A DNA stretch of 58,905 nt, from positions 1-58,905 of the forward strand of contig JAJBUH010000251.1 in NCBI GenBank assembly GCA_020860445.1, in the 5' to 3' direction. The position numbers and the translations under genes are program-made. Positions 37,901 to 45,267 of the stretch are shown one piece after another. The DNA comes from Bacteroidales bacterium. GTDB lineage: Bacteria; Bacteroidota; Bacteroidia; Bacteroidales; Muribaculaceae. Below the pieces are notes generated by a model. It was not told the DNA's origin. It saw nothing but the letters and a program-made list of their open reading frames with translations, and made no database searches. Position 1 is the first letter of the stretch. Every line of letters starts with the position of its first letter.

Positions 37901-38634
37901 AAGAGGCTTCGCTATTCAGTTTTGACGACCTGACGAGCAACAATGCCTCGCGCCCCGAGTTGCGCCATGCTGTGCCTTGGGTGCCGGAATTGAAATATTC
38001 AAAGGAGCGCGACCTGGTGGGCATGTACCTGTCGGGCCACCCGCTCGACCCATTCTATATGGAGGTCAAGTACGGCAGCACTTGCTCGATTCAGGAGGTC
38101 AAGGAGATGCACCTGGTCGATGGCGTGGCCGTGGCTTTTGGCTGCATGGTATCGGCTTACGAGACGCGCCAGAGCAAGAACGGCTCGCAATACGGCATCA
38201 TCAAGTTTGAGGATTACAGCGACAGCATGGAGATGCGCTTGTTTGGGCGTCAGCTCATGGACTTTGGCAAATTCGGCGTGGTCGGCACCCCGGTGATGGT
38301 CAAGGCCAAGTGCCAAAAGCGATACAATAGCGACGAGGTGGTGCTCAATATCGAGCATATCACTCTGCTTGAGGATTACAAGGGGCGCCTGGTCAATGGC
38401 ATCACCATCAATGCCGCTGTGACACAGGTGGATGAGGATTTCCAGAAGATGCTGCTCGATCATAAGAAGAGCTCGACCCAGCATCTGGGCTCGCTCAATC
38501 TGCGCATCTATGACCCGGCGATCAATCGCTCGGTGCTGATGCAATCGGGCATGCGCATCCCCATCAACCGCAAGCTGGTAGAGCAGCTCGACGGCCTCGA
38601 GCTCGATTACACAGTCGAGGCCAGCCGACCCTGA
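34933..38634 (+). CDS. dnaE: DNA polymerase III alpha subunit
   Basis: Replicative DNA polymerase subunit. The 1233-aa protein has an N-terminal PHP domain (FVHLHVHTQYSLLDG), the C-family polymerase palm with GPGRGSAAGS near 423 and the catalytic PDIDVDFDDDGR near 462, the fingers with YRPGPMDYIPDF, a helix-hairpin-helix with GLSAIKGIG near 895, and an OB domain (MVSAYETRQSKNGSQYGIIKFED). It is slightly longer than E. coli DnaE, as usual in Bacteroidetes, and unbroken over 3.7 kb. It is followed by thioredoxin on the same strand after a TCGA-rich spacer. Confidence 0.97.
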   Translation: MAFVHLHVHTQYSLLDGQASISALVDKAIADGMPGIAVTDHGNMFGIKEFFNYVNKVNSKRPDNPFKPIFGCEMYVANKDLHEHTDKHDTGRHLIVLAKNKTGYKNLIKLVSKAWTEGFYSRPRTDKNEIAAHSEGLIICSACIGGEIPRLLLQGDYEEADRRVKWWKQHFGEDYYLEIQRHKATVPKANHETYELQMRIEGDMLRLARENGVKVIATNDVHFVNEEDAEAHDRLICLSTGKLLNDPTRMLYTKQEWMKTQSEMEAIFSDMPEVLANTQEILDKVEPYNIDHGPIMPNYEIPASFGTEAEYRSRLSEQDLFDEFTRDEKGNVVLSEEEAKKKIDKLGGYEKLYRIKFEADYLRELALEGAKKRYGDPVPEDVMERLVFELHIMKTMGFPGYFLIVQDFINTARTKLGVSVGPGRGSAAGSAVAYCLGITQIDPIKYDLLFERFLNPDRISLPDIDVDFDDDGRADVLRYVTDKYGEEKVAHIITYGTMAAKSALKDVARVIDLPLPESNRLTKLIPRRMPEVNGKELKCTLKNCYEYLDDFKRELKNPNPLITDTLKYAKALEGNVRNIGVHACGVIICRDDITDWVPVSTANDKEEGKLLVTQYEGRVIEETGLIKMDFLGLKTLSIIKEALANIKLTRGIDLDIEAIPIDDPKTYKLYCDGRTIGTFQFESPGMQKYLRELQPSTFEDLIAMNALYRPGPMDYIPDFIARKHGDTPIVYDIPVMETYLKDTYGVTVYQEQVMLLSRLLANFTRGESDTLRKAMGKKLIDKMNHLKGKFLEGGQANGHDPKTLEKIWADWEKFASYAFNKSHATCYSWVAFQTAYLKANYPSEYMAAVLSRNLTDITKLTGFMDECKAMRITVKGPDVNESFSKFGVNAKGDIRFGLSAIKGIGPNVVEDIIKARNAGGKFKDIFDFVERVPAGVVNRRVMESLAISGAFDCFPELQREDYLDLNSKGEALSEQLLRYGAQFQQAQARQEASLFSFDDLTSNNASRPELRHAVPWVPELKYSKERDLVGMYLSGHPLDPFYMEVKYGSTCSIQEVKEMHLVDGVAVAFGCMVSAYETRQSKNGSQYGIIKFEDYSDSMEMRLFGRQLMDFGKFGVVGTPVMVKAKCQKRYNSDEVVLNIEHITLLEDYKGRLVNGITINAAVTQVDEDFQKMLLDHKKSSTQHLGSLNLRIYDPAINRSVLMQSGMRIPINRKLVEQLDGLELDYTVEASRP

Positions 38635-38641
38635 CCAAAAT

Positions 38642-38715
38642 GTCGAGATTTCTCGATAATTTTCGAGAGCTCTCGACAATTCTCGAAACTATCGAGATTA
38701 TCGTAACTATCGACC
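38642..38715. repeat. TCGAGA-rich palindromic spacer
   Basis: Several TCGA-centred units in 75 bp, including the perfect 14-bp dyad TCGAGAGCTCTCGA. It lies between the dnaE stop and the trxA start. No T-run is adjacent; function unknown. Confidence 0.7.
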
Positions 38716-38750
38716 CCAATAAAACCAAATAATAATCAATAATTTAAATC

Positions 38751-39068
38751 ATGATCTTTACAGACGCAAATGTTAATGAAATCATCGCCAGCGGCAAGCC
38801 CGTGGTGATCGATTTCTGGGCCACCTGGTGCGGCCCCTGCATGGCTATGGCTCCTATCATTGAGGAACTCGCCAAGGAATACGAGGGAAAAGCAGTAATC
38901 GGAAAATACAACATCGACGAGGAGACCGAACTCGCCAGCAAATACCGCATCATGTCAATCCCTACCATCCTCACATTCAAGGACGGTAAGAAAACCAACA
39001 TCCGCTTGGTGGGCGCTCAGAGCCGCGAGACTCTCGTAGAGAAGATCAACGAGCTCATCGCTATGTGA
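38751..39068 (+). CDS. trxA: thioredoxin
   Basis: Cytoplasmic disulfide reductase. The 105-aa protein has the redox site WCGPC (Trp26, Cys27, Cys30) within VVIDFWATWCGPC, the cis-Pro motif MSIPTILTF near 71 and the closing LVGAQSR loop. There is no signal peptide, so it acts in the cytoplasm. Its stop overlaps the next start (TGATG), pointing to translational coupling with the YraN-family gene. Confidence 0.94.
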   Translation: MIFTDANVNEIIASGKPVVIDFWATWCGPCMAMAPIIEELAKEYEGKAVIGKYNIDEETELASKYRIMSIPTILTFKDGKKTNIRLVGAQSRETLVEKINELIAM

Positions 39069-39457
39069 TGCCATCACAAGCTAAATCTCTTGGAAACTGG
39101 GGCGAAACCTTGGCCGTTGAGTATCTCATCGGCCAAGGTTACGCCATTCTCGAGCGTAACTGGAAGATGGGCCACCTCGAGGTGGACATCATCGCCATGA
39201 AAGACAACATCATAGCATTTGTGGAGGTCAAGACCCGAGGCGATAGGGAATATGACCCGGTGAGCGCTGTCGACCGCAAAAAGCGCAAGCGCACCATCAC
39301 CTCGGCCGACGCCTATCTCAAGATGAATCGTCTGCCTTATGATTTCCGCTTCGACATCATCTCGGTGAGCGGCGGACCCGACGGATTCAAGCTTGAGCAT
39401 CTCCCTGATGCGTACTTTCCATCACTAAAAAGCCACAATTACACTTTCAGACTATAA
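39068..39457 (+). CDS. YraN/UPF0102 family nuclease-like protein
   Basis: Small protein of the YraN family with a restriction-endonuclease-like fold; its cellular role is not established. About 129 aa. It shows LGNWGETLAVEYL near the N-terminus, then GHLEVDIIAMKDNIIAFVEVKTR carrying the E-D-ExK-type acidic set, and FRFDIISVSG. I chose ATG 39068, which overlaps the thioredoxin stop as TGATG; a GTG at 39065 would add one residue. It is followed after two bases by the desulfidase gene, so trxA, this gene and cyuA are probably one transcript. Confidence 0.88.
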   Translation: MPSQAKSLGNWGETLAVEYLIGQGYAILERNWKMGHLEVDIIAMKDNIIAFVEVKTRGDREYDPVSAVDRKKRKRTITSADAYLKMNRLPYDFRFDIISVSGGPDGFKLEHLPDAYFPSLKSHNYTFRL

Positions 39458-39459
39458 TA

Positions 39460-40746
39460 ATGATTACAGCTGCTGACCGACTTAAGATAATACAACTCAT
39501 CAAGCGTGAGGTGGTGCCAGCCATCGGTTGCACCGAACCCATCGCTGTGGCTCTATGCGTGGCCAAGGCAACCGAACTGCTCGGCCGCGAACCCGCAAAA
39601 ATCGAGGTGCTGCTGAGCGCCAATATCCTGAAAAACGCAATGGGAGTGGGCATCCCCGGCACGGGAATGATCGGGTTGCCAATAGCCATCGCCCTTGGGG
39701 CCCTGATCGGCAAGGCCGACCTCGAGCTCGAGGTGCTGCGCGATGTCACCCCCGAGGCGGTGGAGCGGGGCAAACAGATGATTGCCGACCGCCGAATCTC
39801 GATTGACCTCAAGCAGGGAATCTCTGAGAAACTATACGTTGAGGTGACTGTCAGCGATGGCGACGATCGGGCTACTGCCATCATCGCTCGCGGACATACC
39901 AATTTTGTCTACCTGGCCCACAATGGCGAGGTATTGCTCAACTCTCTCACCGAGGGCGGCGAGGGCGCTGATGATGACGATGAGCCAAAGCTCACTTTGG
40001 CCAAGGTGTGGGAGTTCTCGATGACCACCCCGCTCGAGGAGCTGCGCTTTATGCTTGACACTCGGCGTGTCAACAAGGCTGCCGCCGAGCAGTCGTTTAC
40101 TGGTCGTTACGGCCACTCGGTGGGGCGCACGCTGCATTGCGAGCGCCAACGCGCTGTGATGGGCGACAGCATATTCTCGCGCATACTATCCTATACGTCA
40201 GCTGCTTGCGATGCCCGCATGGCTGGCGCTTGCATACCGGTAATGTCTAATTCTGGCAGCGGCAACCAAGGCATAGCCGCAACCCTGCCGGTGGTGATAT
40301 ATGCCGAGGAATCGTTTGCCTCTGAGGAACAGACTGTGCGCTCTCTGGTGCTGAGTCATCTCACGGCTATCTATATGAAGCAGAATCTGGGACGCTTGTC
40401 GGCCCTGTGCGGCTGCGTGGTGGCTGCCACGGGCAGCAGCTGCGGCATCACCTATCTGATGGGTGGCGGATACGAGCAGGTGTCGGCCGCTGTCAAAAAT
40501 ATGGTGGCCAATCTGACGGGCATGATTTGCGACGGAGCCAAGCCGAGTTGCGCCATGAAGCTTACCAGCGGCGTGAGCACAGCGGTGATTTGCGCCATCA
40601 TGGCTATGGAGGGCCATGTGACCACCTCGGTCGAGGGCATCATCGATGACGATGTTGACCAGACCATCCGCAATTTCGCGGCCATCGGCCGCGATGGCAT
40701 GAACGAGACCGACCAAATCGTCCTCCAAATCATGACCAGCAAATGA
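39460..40746 (+). CDS. cyuA: L-cysteine desulfidase-like protein (CyuA/UPF0597)
   Basis: Predicted iron-sulfur enzyme that breaks cysteine (or serine) into pyruvate, ammonia and sulfide in the cytoplasm. The 428-aa protein has AIGCTEP with Cys24, the SNSGSGNQG motif near 262 and the cysteine pair region LCGCVVAATGSSCGI near 315-329, which with a later Cys near 352 suits a [4Fe-4S] site. ILKNAMGVGIPGTGMIGLPIA near 50 is typical of the UPF0597/YhaM group. It converges on the sirtuin gene across a palindromic repeat block. Confidence 0.88.
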   Translation: MITAADRLKIIQLIKREVVPAIGCTEPIAVALCVAKATELLGREPAKIEVLLSANILKNAMGVGIPGTGMIGLPIAIALGALIGKADLELEVLRDVTPEAVERGKQMIADRRISIDLKQGISEKLYVEVTVSDGDDRATAIIARGHTNFVYLAHNGEVLLNSLTEGGEGADDDDEPKLTLAKVWEFSMTTPLEELRFMLDTRRVNKAAAEQSFTGRYGHSVGRTLHCERQRAVMGDSIFSRILSYTSAACDARMAGACIPVMSNSGSGNQGIAATLPVVIYAEESFASEEQTVRSLVLSHLTAIYMKQNLGRLSALCGCVVAATGSSCGITYLMGGGYEQVSAAVKNMVANLTGMICDGAKPSCAMKLTSGVSTAVICAIMAMEGHVTTSVEGIIDDDVDQTIRNFAAIGRDGMNETDQIVLQIMTSK

Positions 40747-40750
40747 TGGT

Positions 40751-40872
40751 GTTTTAGGAATCTTAGGCTGCCTAGGATTCCTAAAACATAGATACAACGT
40801 AGGCATCCTAGGAATCCTGGGATGCCTACGCTATCTTGGGGGTAGGATTCCTAAGATTCCTAGGATTCCTAA
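40751..40872. repeat. palindrome and direct-repeat block between convergent genes
   Basis: Hairpin 1 (40751-40787) has a 17-bp stem with a CTG loop and one wobble. Hairpin 2 (40798-40830) has an 11-bp stem. TAGGATTCCTAA then recurs at 40843 and 40861, the last copy covering the sirtuin stop codon. Probably a bidirectional terminator built from one repeated motif. Confidence 0.8.
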
Positions 40873-41558
40873 TCCTGAGCCTTGAGCAGTTCTTTGAGGC
40901 GCTCAATGCCGGCGCTGGCGCCGAGGGGGATGACGGTCACGCCGGGAGGTACGGCTGCCGGCTTGGGATCAATGTAGTAGATCGGGGTGCCGGGTTTTAC
41001 ATACTGCAGCAGCGCTGCGGCGGGATATACCACAAGCGAGGTGCCGATGATTACGAAGATGTCGGCCTCGTGGGCAATCTGGGTAGCAGGCTCGAAATTG
41101 GGCACTGCCTCCTGGAAAAACACTATATGGGGCCTCACATGGTGACCATCGATCACTGTGTCGGGGGTAGTGTCGAGCTCACCCGGCTCGAGCTGGTAGA
41201 CCTTGCTATCGTCGTCGATAGCGCGAACCTTCATCAGTTCGCCGTGGAGGTGCAATACATTCTTTGAGCCAGCGCGCTCGTGCAGGTCATCGACATTCTG
41301 GGTGATGACGTACACGTCATAATCCTTCTCGAGGTCGACCAGGGCGCGGTGTCCGGCGTTGGGCTCTACGCTTACGAGCTGATGGCGCCTTTCGTTGTAG
41401 AATTTATGCACAAGCGATGGATTGCGCGCAAAGCCATCGGCCGAGCACACATCCATCACCGGATAGTTTTCCCACAAGCCTCCGGCGTCGCGGAAAGTGC
41501 TGATTCCGCTCTCTACGCTCATGCCGGCGCCCGTGGAGATCACGAGTTTCTTTTTCAT
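40869..41558 (-). CDS. SIR2-family NAD-dependent deacylase lacking zinc cysteines
   Basis: Sirtuin that would use NAD+ to remove acyl groups from lysines. The 229-aa protein has GAGMSVESGISTFRD (10-24), the NAD site TQNVDDLHERAG (87-97), the catalytic His105 in LHGEL, and late motifs VIGTSLVVYPAA and YIDPKP. The region where sirtuins carry four zinc-binding Cys (about 108-150) contains none. Some Bacteroidetes and mollicute sirtuins share this lack, so it is probably a zinc-free subgroup and not damage. It is followed by the small lipoprotein gene in a divergent/tandem arrangement: both are on the minus strand, with the lipoprotein upstream by one base. Confidence 0.9.
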   Translation of the reverse strand: MKKKLVISTGAGMSVESGISTFRDAGGLWENYPVMDVCSADGFARNPSLVHKFYNERRHQLVSVEPNAGHRALVDLEKDYDVYVITQNVDDLHERAGSKNVLHLHGELMKVRAIDDDSKVYQLEPGELDTTPDTVIDGHHVRPHIVFFQEAVPNFEPATQIAHEADIFVIIGTSLVVYPAAALLQYVKPGTPIYYIDPKPAAVPPGVTVIPLGASAGIERLKELLKAQD

Positions 41559-41559
41559 A

Positions 41560-42039
41560 TTAGTTCAATGCGTTCTTGATGGCGTCTTTTGCCTTGTTGG
41601 CGGCGTCGGTAGCGGCATCGGTGGCAGCGTCAACGGCTTGGCCAGTCTTTGAGGCGATGCTGTCGGCGGCTTCTGATGCGGCATCCTTGGCCTTGTCGGT
41701 TACGCTCTCGGTCTTGTCGCCGGTGAGAGCGGCAGCGGCGGTGATAGCGGCCTGAGCCTTCTCAAGCAGAGGTGCTGTGCTGGGGAATTTCTGTTCGATG
41801 GTGGGTTTGATTTTGTCAAGATAGTCCTTGGCTTCCTGTACTTTGCCTTCCTTGACGAGTTTCTCTACATAGGCTTGGGCCTTGCTAACGATGTCTTGAG
41901 CTTCGGCCTCAGATGATGCCTTGTTGATTTGGTCCACAACCTCGGTGGCTTGTTGGTCGGCAGCCTTCTCGGCTGAGCCTCCACATGATGCCATGCAAAG
42001 AGAGGCGATTACGGCCAGTGATAAAAACAACTTTTTCAT
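41560..42039 (-). CDS. small Ala-rich helical lipoprotein
   Basis: No enzymatic function recognised. The 159-aa product is a lipoprotein (MASC with Cys19) followed by a helical domain of about 75 residues and an Ala/Asp/Lys-rich C-terminal stretch with repeated AATDAA units (about 115-159). Such tails resemble LEA-like or amphipathic helical repeats. It is one base upstream of the sirtuin start on the same strand, so the two are probably co-transcribed, which gives no clear clue to function. Confidence 0.75.
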   Translation of the reverse strand: MKKLFLSLAVIASLCMASCGGSAEKAADQQATEVVDQINKASSEAEAQDIVSKAQAYVEKLVKEGKVQEAKDYLDKIKPTIEQKFPSTAPLLEKAQAAITAAAALTGDKTESVTDKAKDAASEAADSIASKTGQAVDAATDAATDAANKAKDAIKNALN

Positions 42040-42175
42040 ACTGCTATTTTGATTTAGTACGTATTTTTGTCTATTTTTATTTGCAGTTTAGGTTTTTTAT
42101 TGGTCTCAATGGAGTTAAAATTCATCTCTTTATAACAAATGTTGTAAAGATTGGTTTAAATCGGAGAAAAATTTC

Positions 42176-42183
42176 TAACTTTG
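42176..42183 (+). promoter_or_regulatory. promoter of the acyl-CoA synthetase gene
   Basis: TAACTTTG (TAnnTTTG) with a TTG at 42151-42153 about 22 bp upstream. The leader to the ATG at 42299 is about 105 nt; no known riboswitch was recognised in it. Confidence 0.5.
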
Positions 42184-42298
42184 CGCCGTGAAATTCTCTT
42201 CTCTCTGACTGATTGTGTCAGTTACATAGATTATTGTGCCGCCGATAGGCCGAAATGGGCCAATAATTGTTTATATTATGTTGTAGAAGACAATAATT

Positions 42299-44125
42299 AT
42301 GAGCATTTTACCAAATATAATTCCCGAACAAGCCAAGAAATATGGCGACAAAGAGGCAATGAACTATGTCAACGAGCATGGCGAGGTGCTTCAGGCGTTG
42401 TCGTACCGCCAGCTCAACGAGCAGGTCAATGCTGCGGCTTGTGGATTTGAGACTCTCGGCCTTGAGCCGGGCGATGTGGTGATGGTGCTGTCGCCCAACC
42501 GCCCTGAGATGCTGATTACCGACTTTGCTTGTTACACCAACCGCGCTGTGCCTGTGTCGATTTACTCTACCGCCAGCGCCGAGCAGCTTGATTATGTGCT
42601 GCATGATTGCAAGCCAAGGTTTGTGATTGCCGGCACGGTCGAGCATCTCGCTTTGCTGCGCCCATTGACCGAGAAATGCCCCTGGGTAGAGCATCTGCTG
42701 CTCTATGATGGCCACTCTGAGCATGCGATGCCTTGGACCGACTTGATAGCCCTGGGCCAGAGTGCCTCTGACGCTTGCCGTGCCGAGGTCGAAAATCGTC
42801 GCCGCTCGGTGCTTGCCGAGGATACGGCTACCCTGGTTTATACATCCGGCACTACGGGCGAACCCAAAGGGGCTGACCTGCCTCATAGTTGCTTTAATGC
42901 AGTGATCAAGATACACCGCGAGAGGCTGACCATGCTGTCTGACAATGACCGCTCGCTGTGCTTCTTGCCGCTATGCCATATTTTCGAGAAGGGCTGGAGC
43001 TATGTGTGCATAGCCCTGGGCATGCACATTGCTATCAACCAGAATCCGCGCGAGATTGCCGGGGCTGTGCGCAATGTCAGGCCAACCTGCATGTGCTCGG
43101 TGCCGAGATTCTGGGAGAAGGTCTACTCAGCCGTAATCGAGAAGATTGCTGAGATGCCTATGGTCAAGCGCAAGATGGTGATGTATGCTATACGCATTGG
43201 CCGCAAGCGTAACCTCGACTATGTGAGGCTGGGCAAGGAGGCTCCGGGTTGGCTCGAGGCTATGTATCGCAAATTTGACAAGTCGGTGTTTGAGCCGATG
43301 AAGCGCGCCATCGGCATCGAGAATGGCAACCTGTTCCCGACTGCCGGAGCGCCTATATCGCCCCATATTGTCAGATTTTTCCGCAGCATGGGCGTGCCGA
43401 TGATGGTTGGCTATGGTCTGTCTGAGACCACAGCTACTGTCACTTGCTTCCCCACTATCGATTATGTGATCGGCAGCGTGGGCACGGTGATGCCCGAGGT
43501 GATGGTGCGCATTGCGCCCCAGGCTGGCGAACCCGAGACAGCCGAAGACCGCAAGGGCTCAGGCGAAATCCAGGTCAAAGGTCCCACTGTGATGCGTGGA
43601 TATTTCAACAAGCCTAAGGATACGGCCGAGGCGTTTACCGAGGATGGCTGGTTCCGCACTGGCGATGCTGGATATTTCGACCGCGAGGGCGCTTTGGTGC
43701 TCACCGAGCGCATCAAGGACCTATTCAAGACCAGCAATGGCAAATACATCGCTCCGCAAGCTATCGAGAGCCGCTTGGGCGAGGACAAGTATATCGAGCA
43801 GGTGGCTGTGGTGGGCGAGAGCCGTAAGTATGTCACGGCGCTTATCATCCCGGCTTTCGGGGCCCTGAAGGAGTATGCACGCCGCCATAAGATAGCATTC
43901 AAGAATCTCGAGGATTTGATTCAAAACTCGCAGATTATCAAGCTCATCGCCGACCATATCGAGAGGTTGCAAAAGGGGCTGCCATCGTTTGAGCAGATCA
44001 AGAAATTCACTCTGCTGCCCAAGGCGTTCACTATCGAAAGCGGCGAACTCACCAACACCCTCAAGATACGCCGACCCGTAATTAACGAGCATTACGCCAA
44101 GGAAATCGAGGCGATGTACGCATAG
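42299..44125 (+). CDS. long-chain acyl-CoA synthetase (AMP-forming)
   Basis: ANL-superfamily enzyme that activates fatty acids to acyl-CoA in two steps through an acyl-AMP. The 608-aa protein has the P-loop TLVYTSGTTGEPKGA (about 178-192), LPLCHIFEKGW near 222, the acyl-site motif VGYGLSETTATVT near 370, GWFRTGDAGYFD near 450 and the hinge/catalytic end KDLFKTSNGKYIAPQ. Length is normal for FadD-like enzymes. It is followed by a cobalamin adenosyltransferase gene after a short tandem-repeat spacer. Confidence 0.94.
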   Translation: MSILPNIIPEQAKKYGDKEAMNYVNEHGEVLQALSYRQLNEQVNAAACGFETLGLEPGDVVMVLSPNRPEMLITDFACYTNRAVPVSIYSTASAEQLDYVLHDCKPRFVIAGTVEHLALLRPLTEKCPWVEHLLLYDGHSEHAMPWTDLIALGQSASDACRAEVENRRRSVLAEDTATLVYTSGTTGEPKGADLPHSCFNAVIKIHRERLTMLSDNDRSLCFLPLCHIFEKGWSYVCIALGMHIAINQNPREIAGAVRNVRPTCMCSVPRFWEKVYSAVIEKIAEMPMVKRKMVMYAIRIGRKRNLDYVRLGKEAPGWLEAMYRKFDKSVFEPMKRAIGIENGNLFPTAGAPISPHIVRFFRSMGVPMMVGYGLSETTATVTCFPTIDYVIGSVGTVMPEVMVRIAPQAGEPETAEDRKGSGEIQVKGPTVMRGYFNKPKDTAEAFTEDGWFRTGDAGYFDREGALVLTERIKDLFKTSNGKYIAPQAIESRLGEDKYIEQVAVVGESRKYVTALIIPAFGALKEYARRHKIAFKNLEDLIQNSQIIKLIADHIERLQKGLPSFEQIKKFTLLPKAFTIESGELTNTLKIRRPVINEHYAKEIEAMYA

Positions 44126-44126
44126 A

Positions 44127-44160
44127 CAAGTCAAAAGTATTAAGTCAAAAGTCAAAAGTA
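44127..44160. repeat. AAGTCAAAAGT tandem repeat spacer
   Basis: Three partial copies of AAGTCAAAAGT fill the 35-bp gap directly before the adenosyltransferase start. Confidence 0.75.
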
Positions 44161-44715
44161 ATGGCAAAGGTATATACACGCACCGGCGATGCCGGTACAA
44201 CATCACTGGTGGGAGGCACCCGGGTGTCGAAATCATGTCTGCGGCTCGATGCCTACGGCACAGCCGATGAGCTAAACTCAGCAATAGGCCTGATGCTGGC
44301 TATGGACGGTGTGCCCGAGCGTGTGCGCCGCGTACTCGATGTGGTGCAGAATCGTCTCTTCAACCTCGGCTCTGAGCTCGCCACCGAGCCGGATTCTAAG
44401 TGGAAGCCTCAAGGCATCCGCCAGGAGGATGTGGATATGCTCGAGCGAGCCATTGATGAGATTCAGGCCGACCTGCCCAAGCAATTCCAATTCGTGCTGC
44501 CCGGCGGCACTATGGCTGCCGCGCAAGCCAATGTGGCCCGCACTGTGGCTCGCCGATGCGAGCGCCGCATGGTCGAGATGGTCGAGAATGGCATGGACAT
44601 CGCCCCCGAGGCCATGAAATTTATCAATCGACTGAGCGATTATCTGTTCGTGGCCGGCCGTGATTGCAATATTTCTGCGGGCCGAAGCGAAATTTTTTGG
44701 AATAAAGATTGTTAG
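44161..44715 (+). CDS. PduO-type cob(I)alamin adenosyltransferase
   Basis: Transfers the adenosyl group of ATP to cob(I)alamin, making coenzyme B12 in the cytoplasm. The 184-aa protein has the N-terminal ATP motif YTRTGDAGTTSLVGG (5-19), RLDAYGTADELNSAIG near 31, FVLPGGT near 113 and the conserved RTVARRCERRMV near 125-137, ending with a helical bundle (INRLSDYLFVAGR). All family motifs are present. No cobalamin riboswitch was seen upstream, and it is not next to other cob genes here. Confidence 0.93.
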   Translation: MAKVYTRTGDAGTTSLVGGTRVSKSCLRLDAYGTADELNSAIGLMLAMDGVPERVRRVLDVVQNRLFNLGSELATEPDSKWKPQGIRQEDVDMLERAIDEIQADLPKQFQFVLPGGTMAAAQANVARTVARRCERRMVEMVENGMDIAPEAMKFINRLSDYLFVAGRDCNISAGRSEIFWNKDC

Positions 44716-44730
44716 TATAAATAATTATCG

Positions 44731-44738
44731 TAACTTTG
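44731..44738 (+). promoter_or_regulatory. -33/-7 promoter of the DUF2795 gene
   Basis: TAACTTTG with a TTG at about 44710-44712 (18-bp spacer), 44 bp before the ATG. Confidence 0.6.
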
Positions 44739-44781
44739 CGCGATTTTTCTAAGGATTACTAACATTAAACTTACATAAGCT

Positions 44782-45030
44782 ATGGCAATGTACAATCGAC
44801 AGTCCAACGTGTACTGGACCCTCGAGCTCGCCTCCAAGCTCGAGGATGCCCCTTGGCCAGCTACTAAGGACGAACTCATCGACTATGCTCAGCGCTCAGG
44901 CGCCCCTCTTGAGGTCATCGAAAACCTCCAAGAGATGGAGGACGAAGGCGAAACCTACGAAAGCATCGAGGATATCTGGCCCGACTACCCCTCAAAAGAA
45001 GACTTCTTCTTCGACGAAGAAGAATATTAA
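44782..45030 (+). CDS. DUF2795 domain protein
   Basis: Small acidic protein of unknown function found across Bacteroidetes. The 82-aa product has a predicted helical DUF2795 domain (about 10-55; TKDELIDYAQRSGAPLEVIENL) and a very acidic C-terminus (EDFFFDEEEY). It has its own promoter and a strong terminator, so it is a single-gene unit. It is the last chromosomal gene before the mobile element. Confidence 0.85.
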   Translation: MAMYNRQSNVYWTLELASKLEDAPWPATKDELIDYAQRSGAPLEVIENLQEMEDEGETYESIEDIWPDYPSKEDFFFDEEEY

Positions 45031-45065
45031 CCTCAAATCTCGACATAACTCATTGAAAATCAATA

Positions 45066-45106
45066 GCAGGTGAAGTAATACATTTATTTCACCTGTTTAT
45101 TTTTGT
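45066..45106 (+). terminator. intrinsic terminator after DUF2795
   Basis: CAGGTGAA and TTCACCTG form an 8-bp stem followed by TTTATTTTTG. Confidence 0.85.
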
Positions 45107-45154
45107 ACCTTTTAGACCATAATAAATTTCCGTATTTTTTACGTAACAAGGACT

Positions 45155-45247
45155 TTCCTCGTCTGTTTTCGATTTGGAAATGTGGATTTATTGCCGTATT
45201 TTTGCAGTGGAATTTCTTTCCTCGTGAGGCAAGAACATTATCCTCGT
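45155..45247. promoter_or_regulatory. TTTCCTCGT repeats and -7 box upstream of the integrase
   Basis: TTCCTCGT occurs at about 45155, 45218 and (as ATCCTCGT) 45240, and CGTATTTTT occurs twice. A TATTTTTG -7 box is at 45197-45204. The repeats may be integrase arm-type sites near the left attachment site, or operators for the integrase promoter. Confidence 0.4.
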
Positions 45248-45267
45248 AACAACAAAAATCACACAAT

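Noticed and set aside
39460-40746. L-serine dehydratase as the call for the UPF0597 protein.
   Set aside because: The motif order and spacing fit the CyuA/YhaM desulfidase group better than SdaA-type enzymes.
45031-45267. A tRNA gene as the integration target.
   Set aside because: No cloverleaf or T-loop-like GGTTCAANNC with matching acceptor stem could be found by eye in this stretch.
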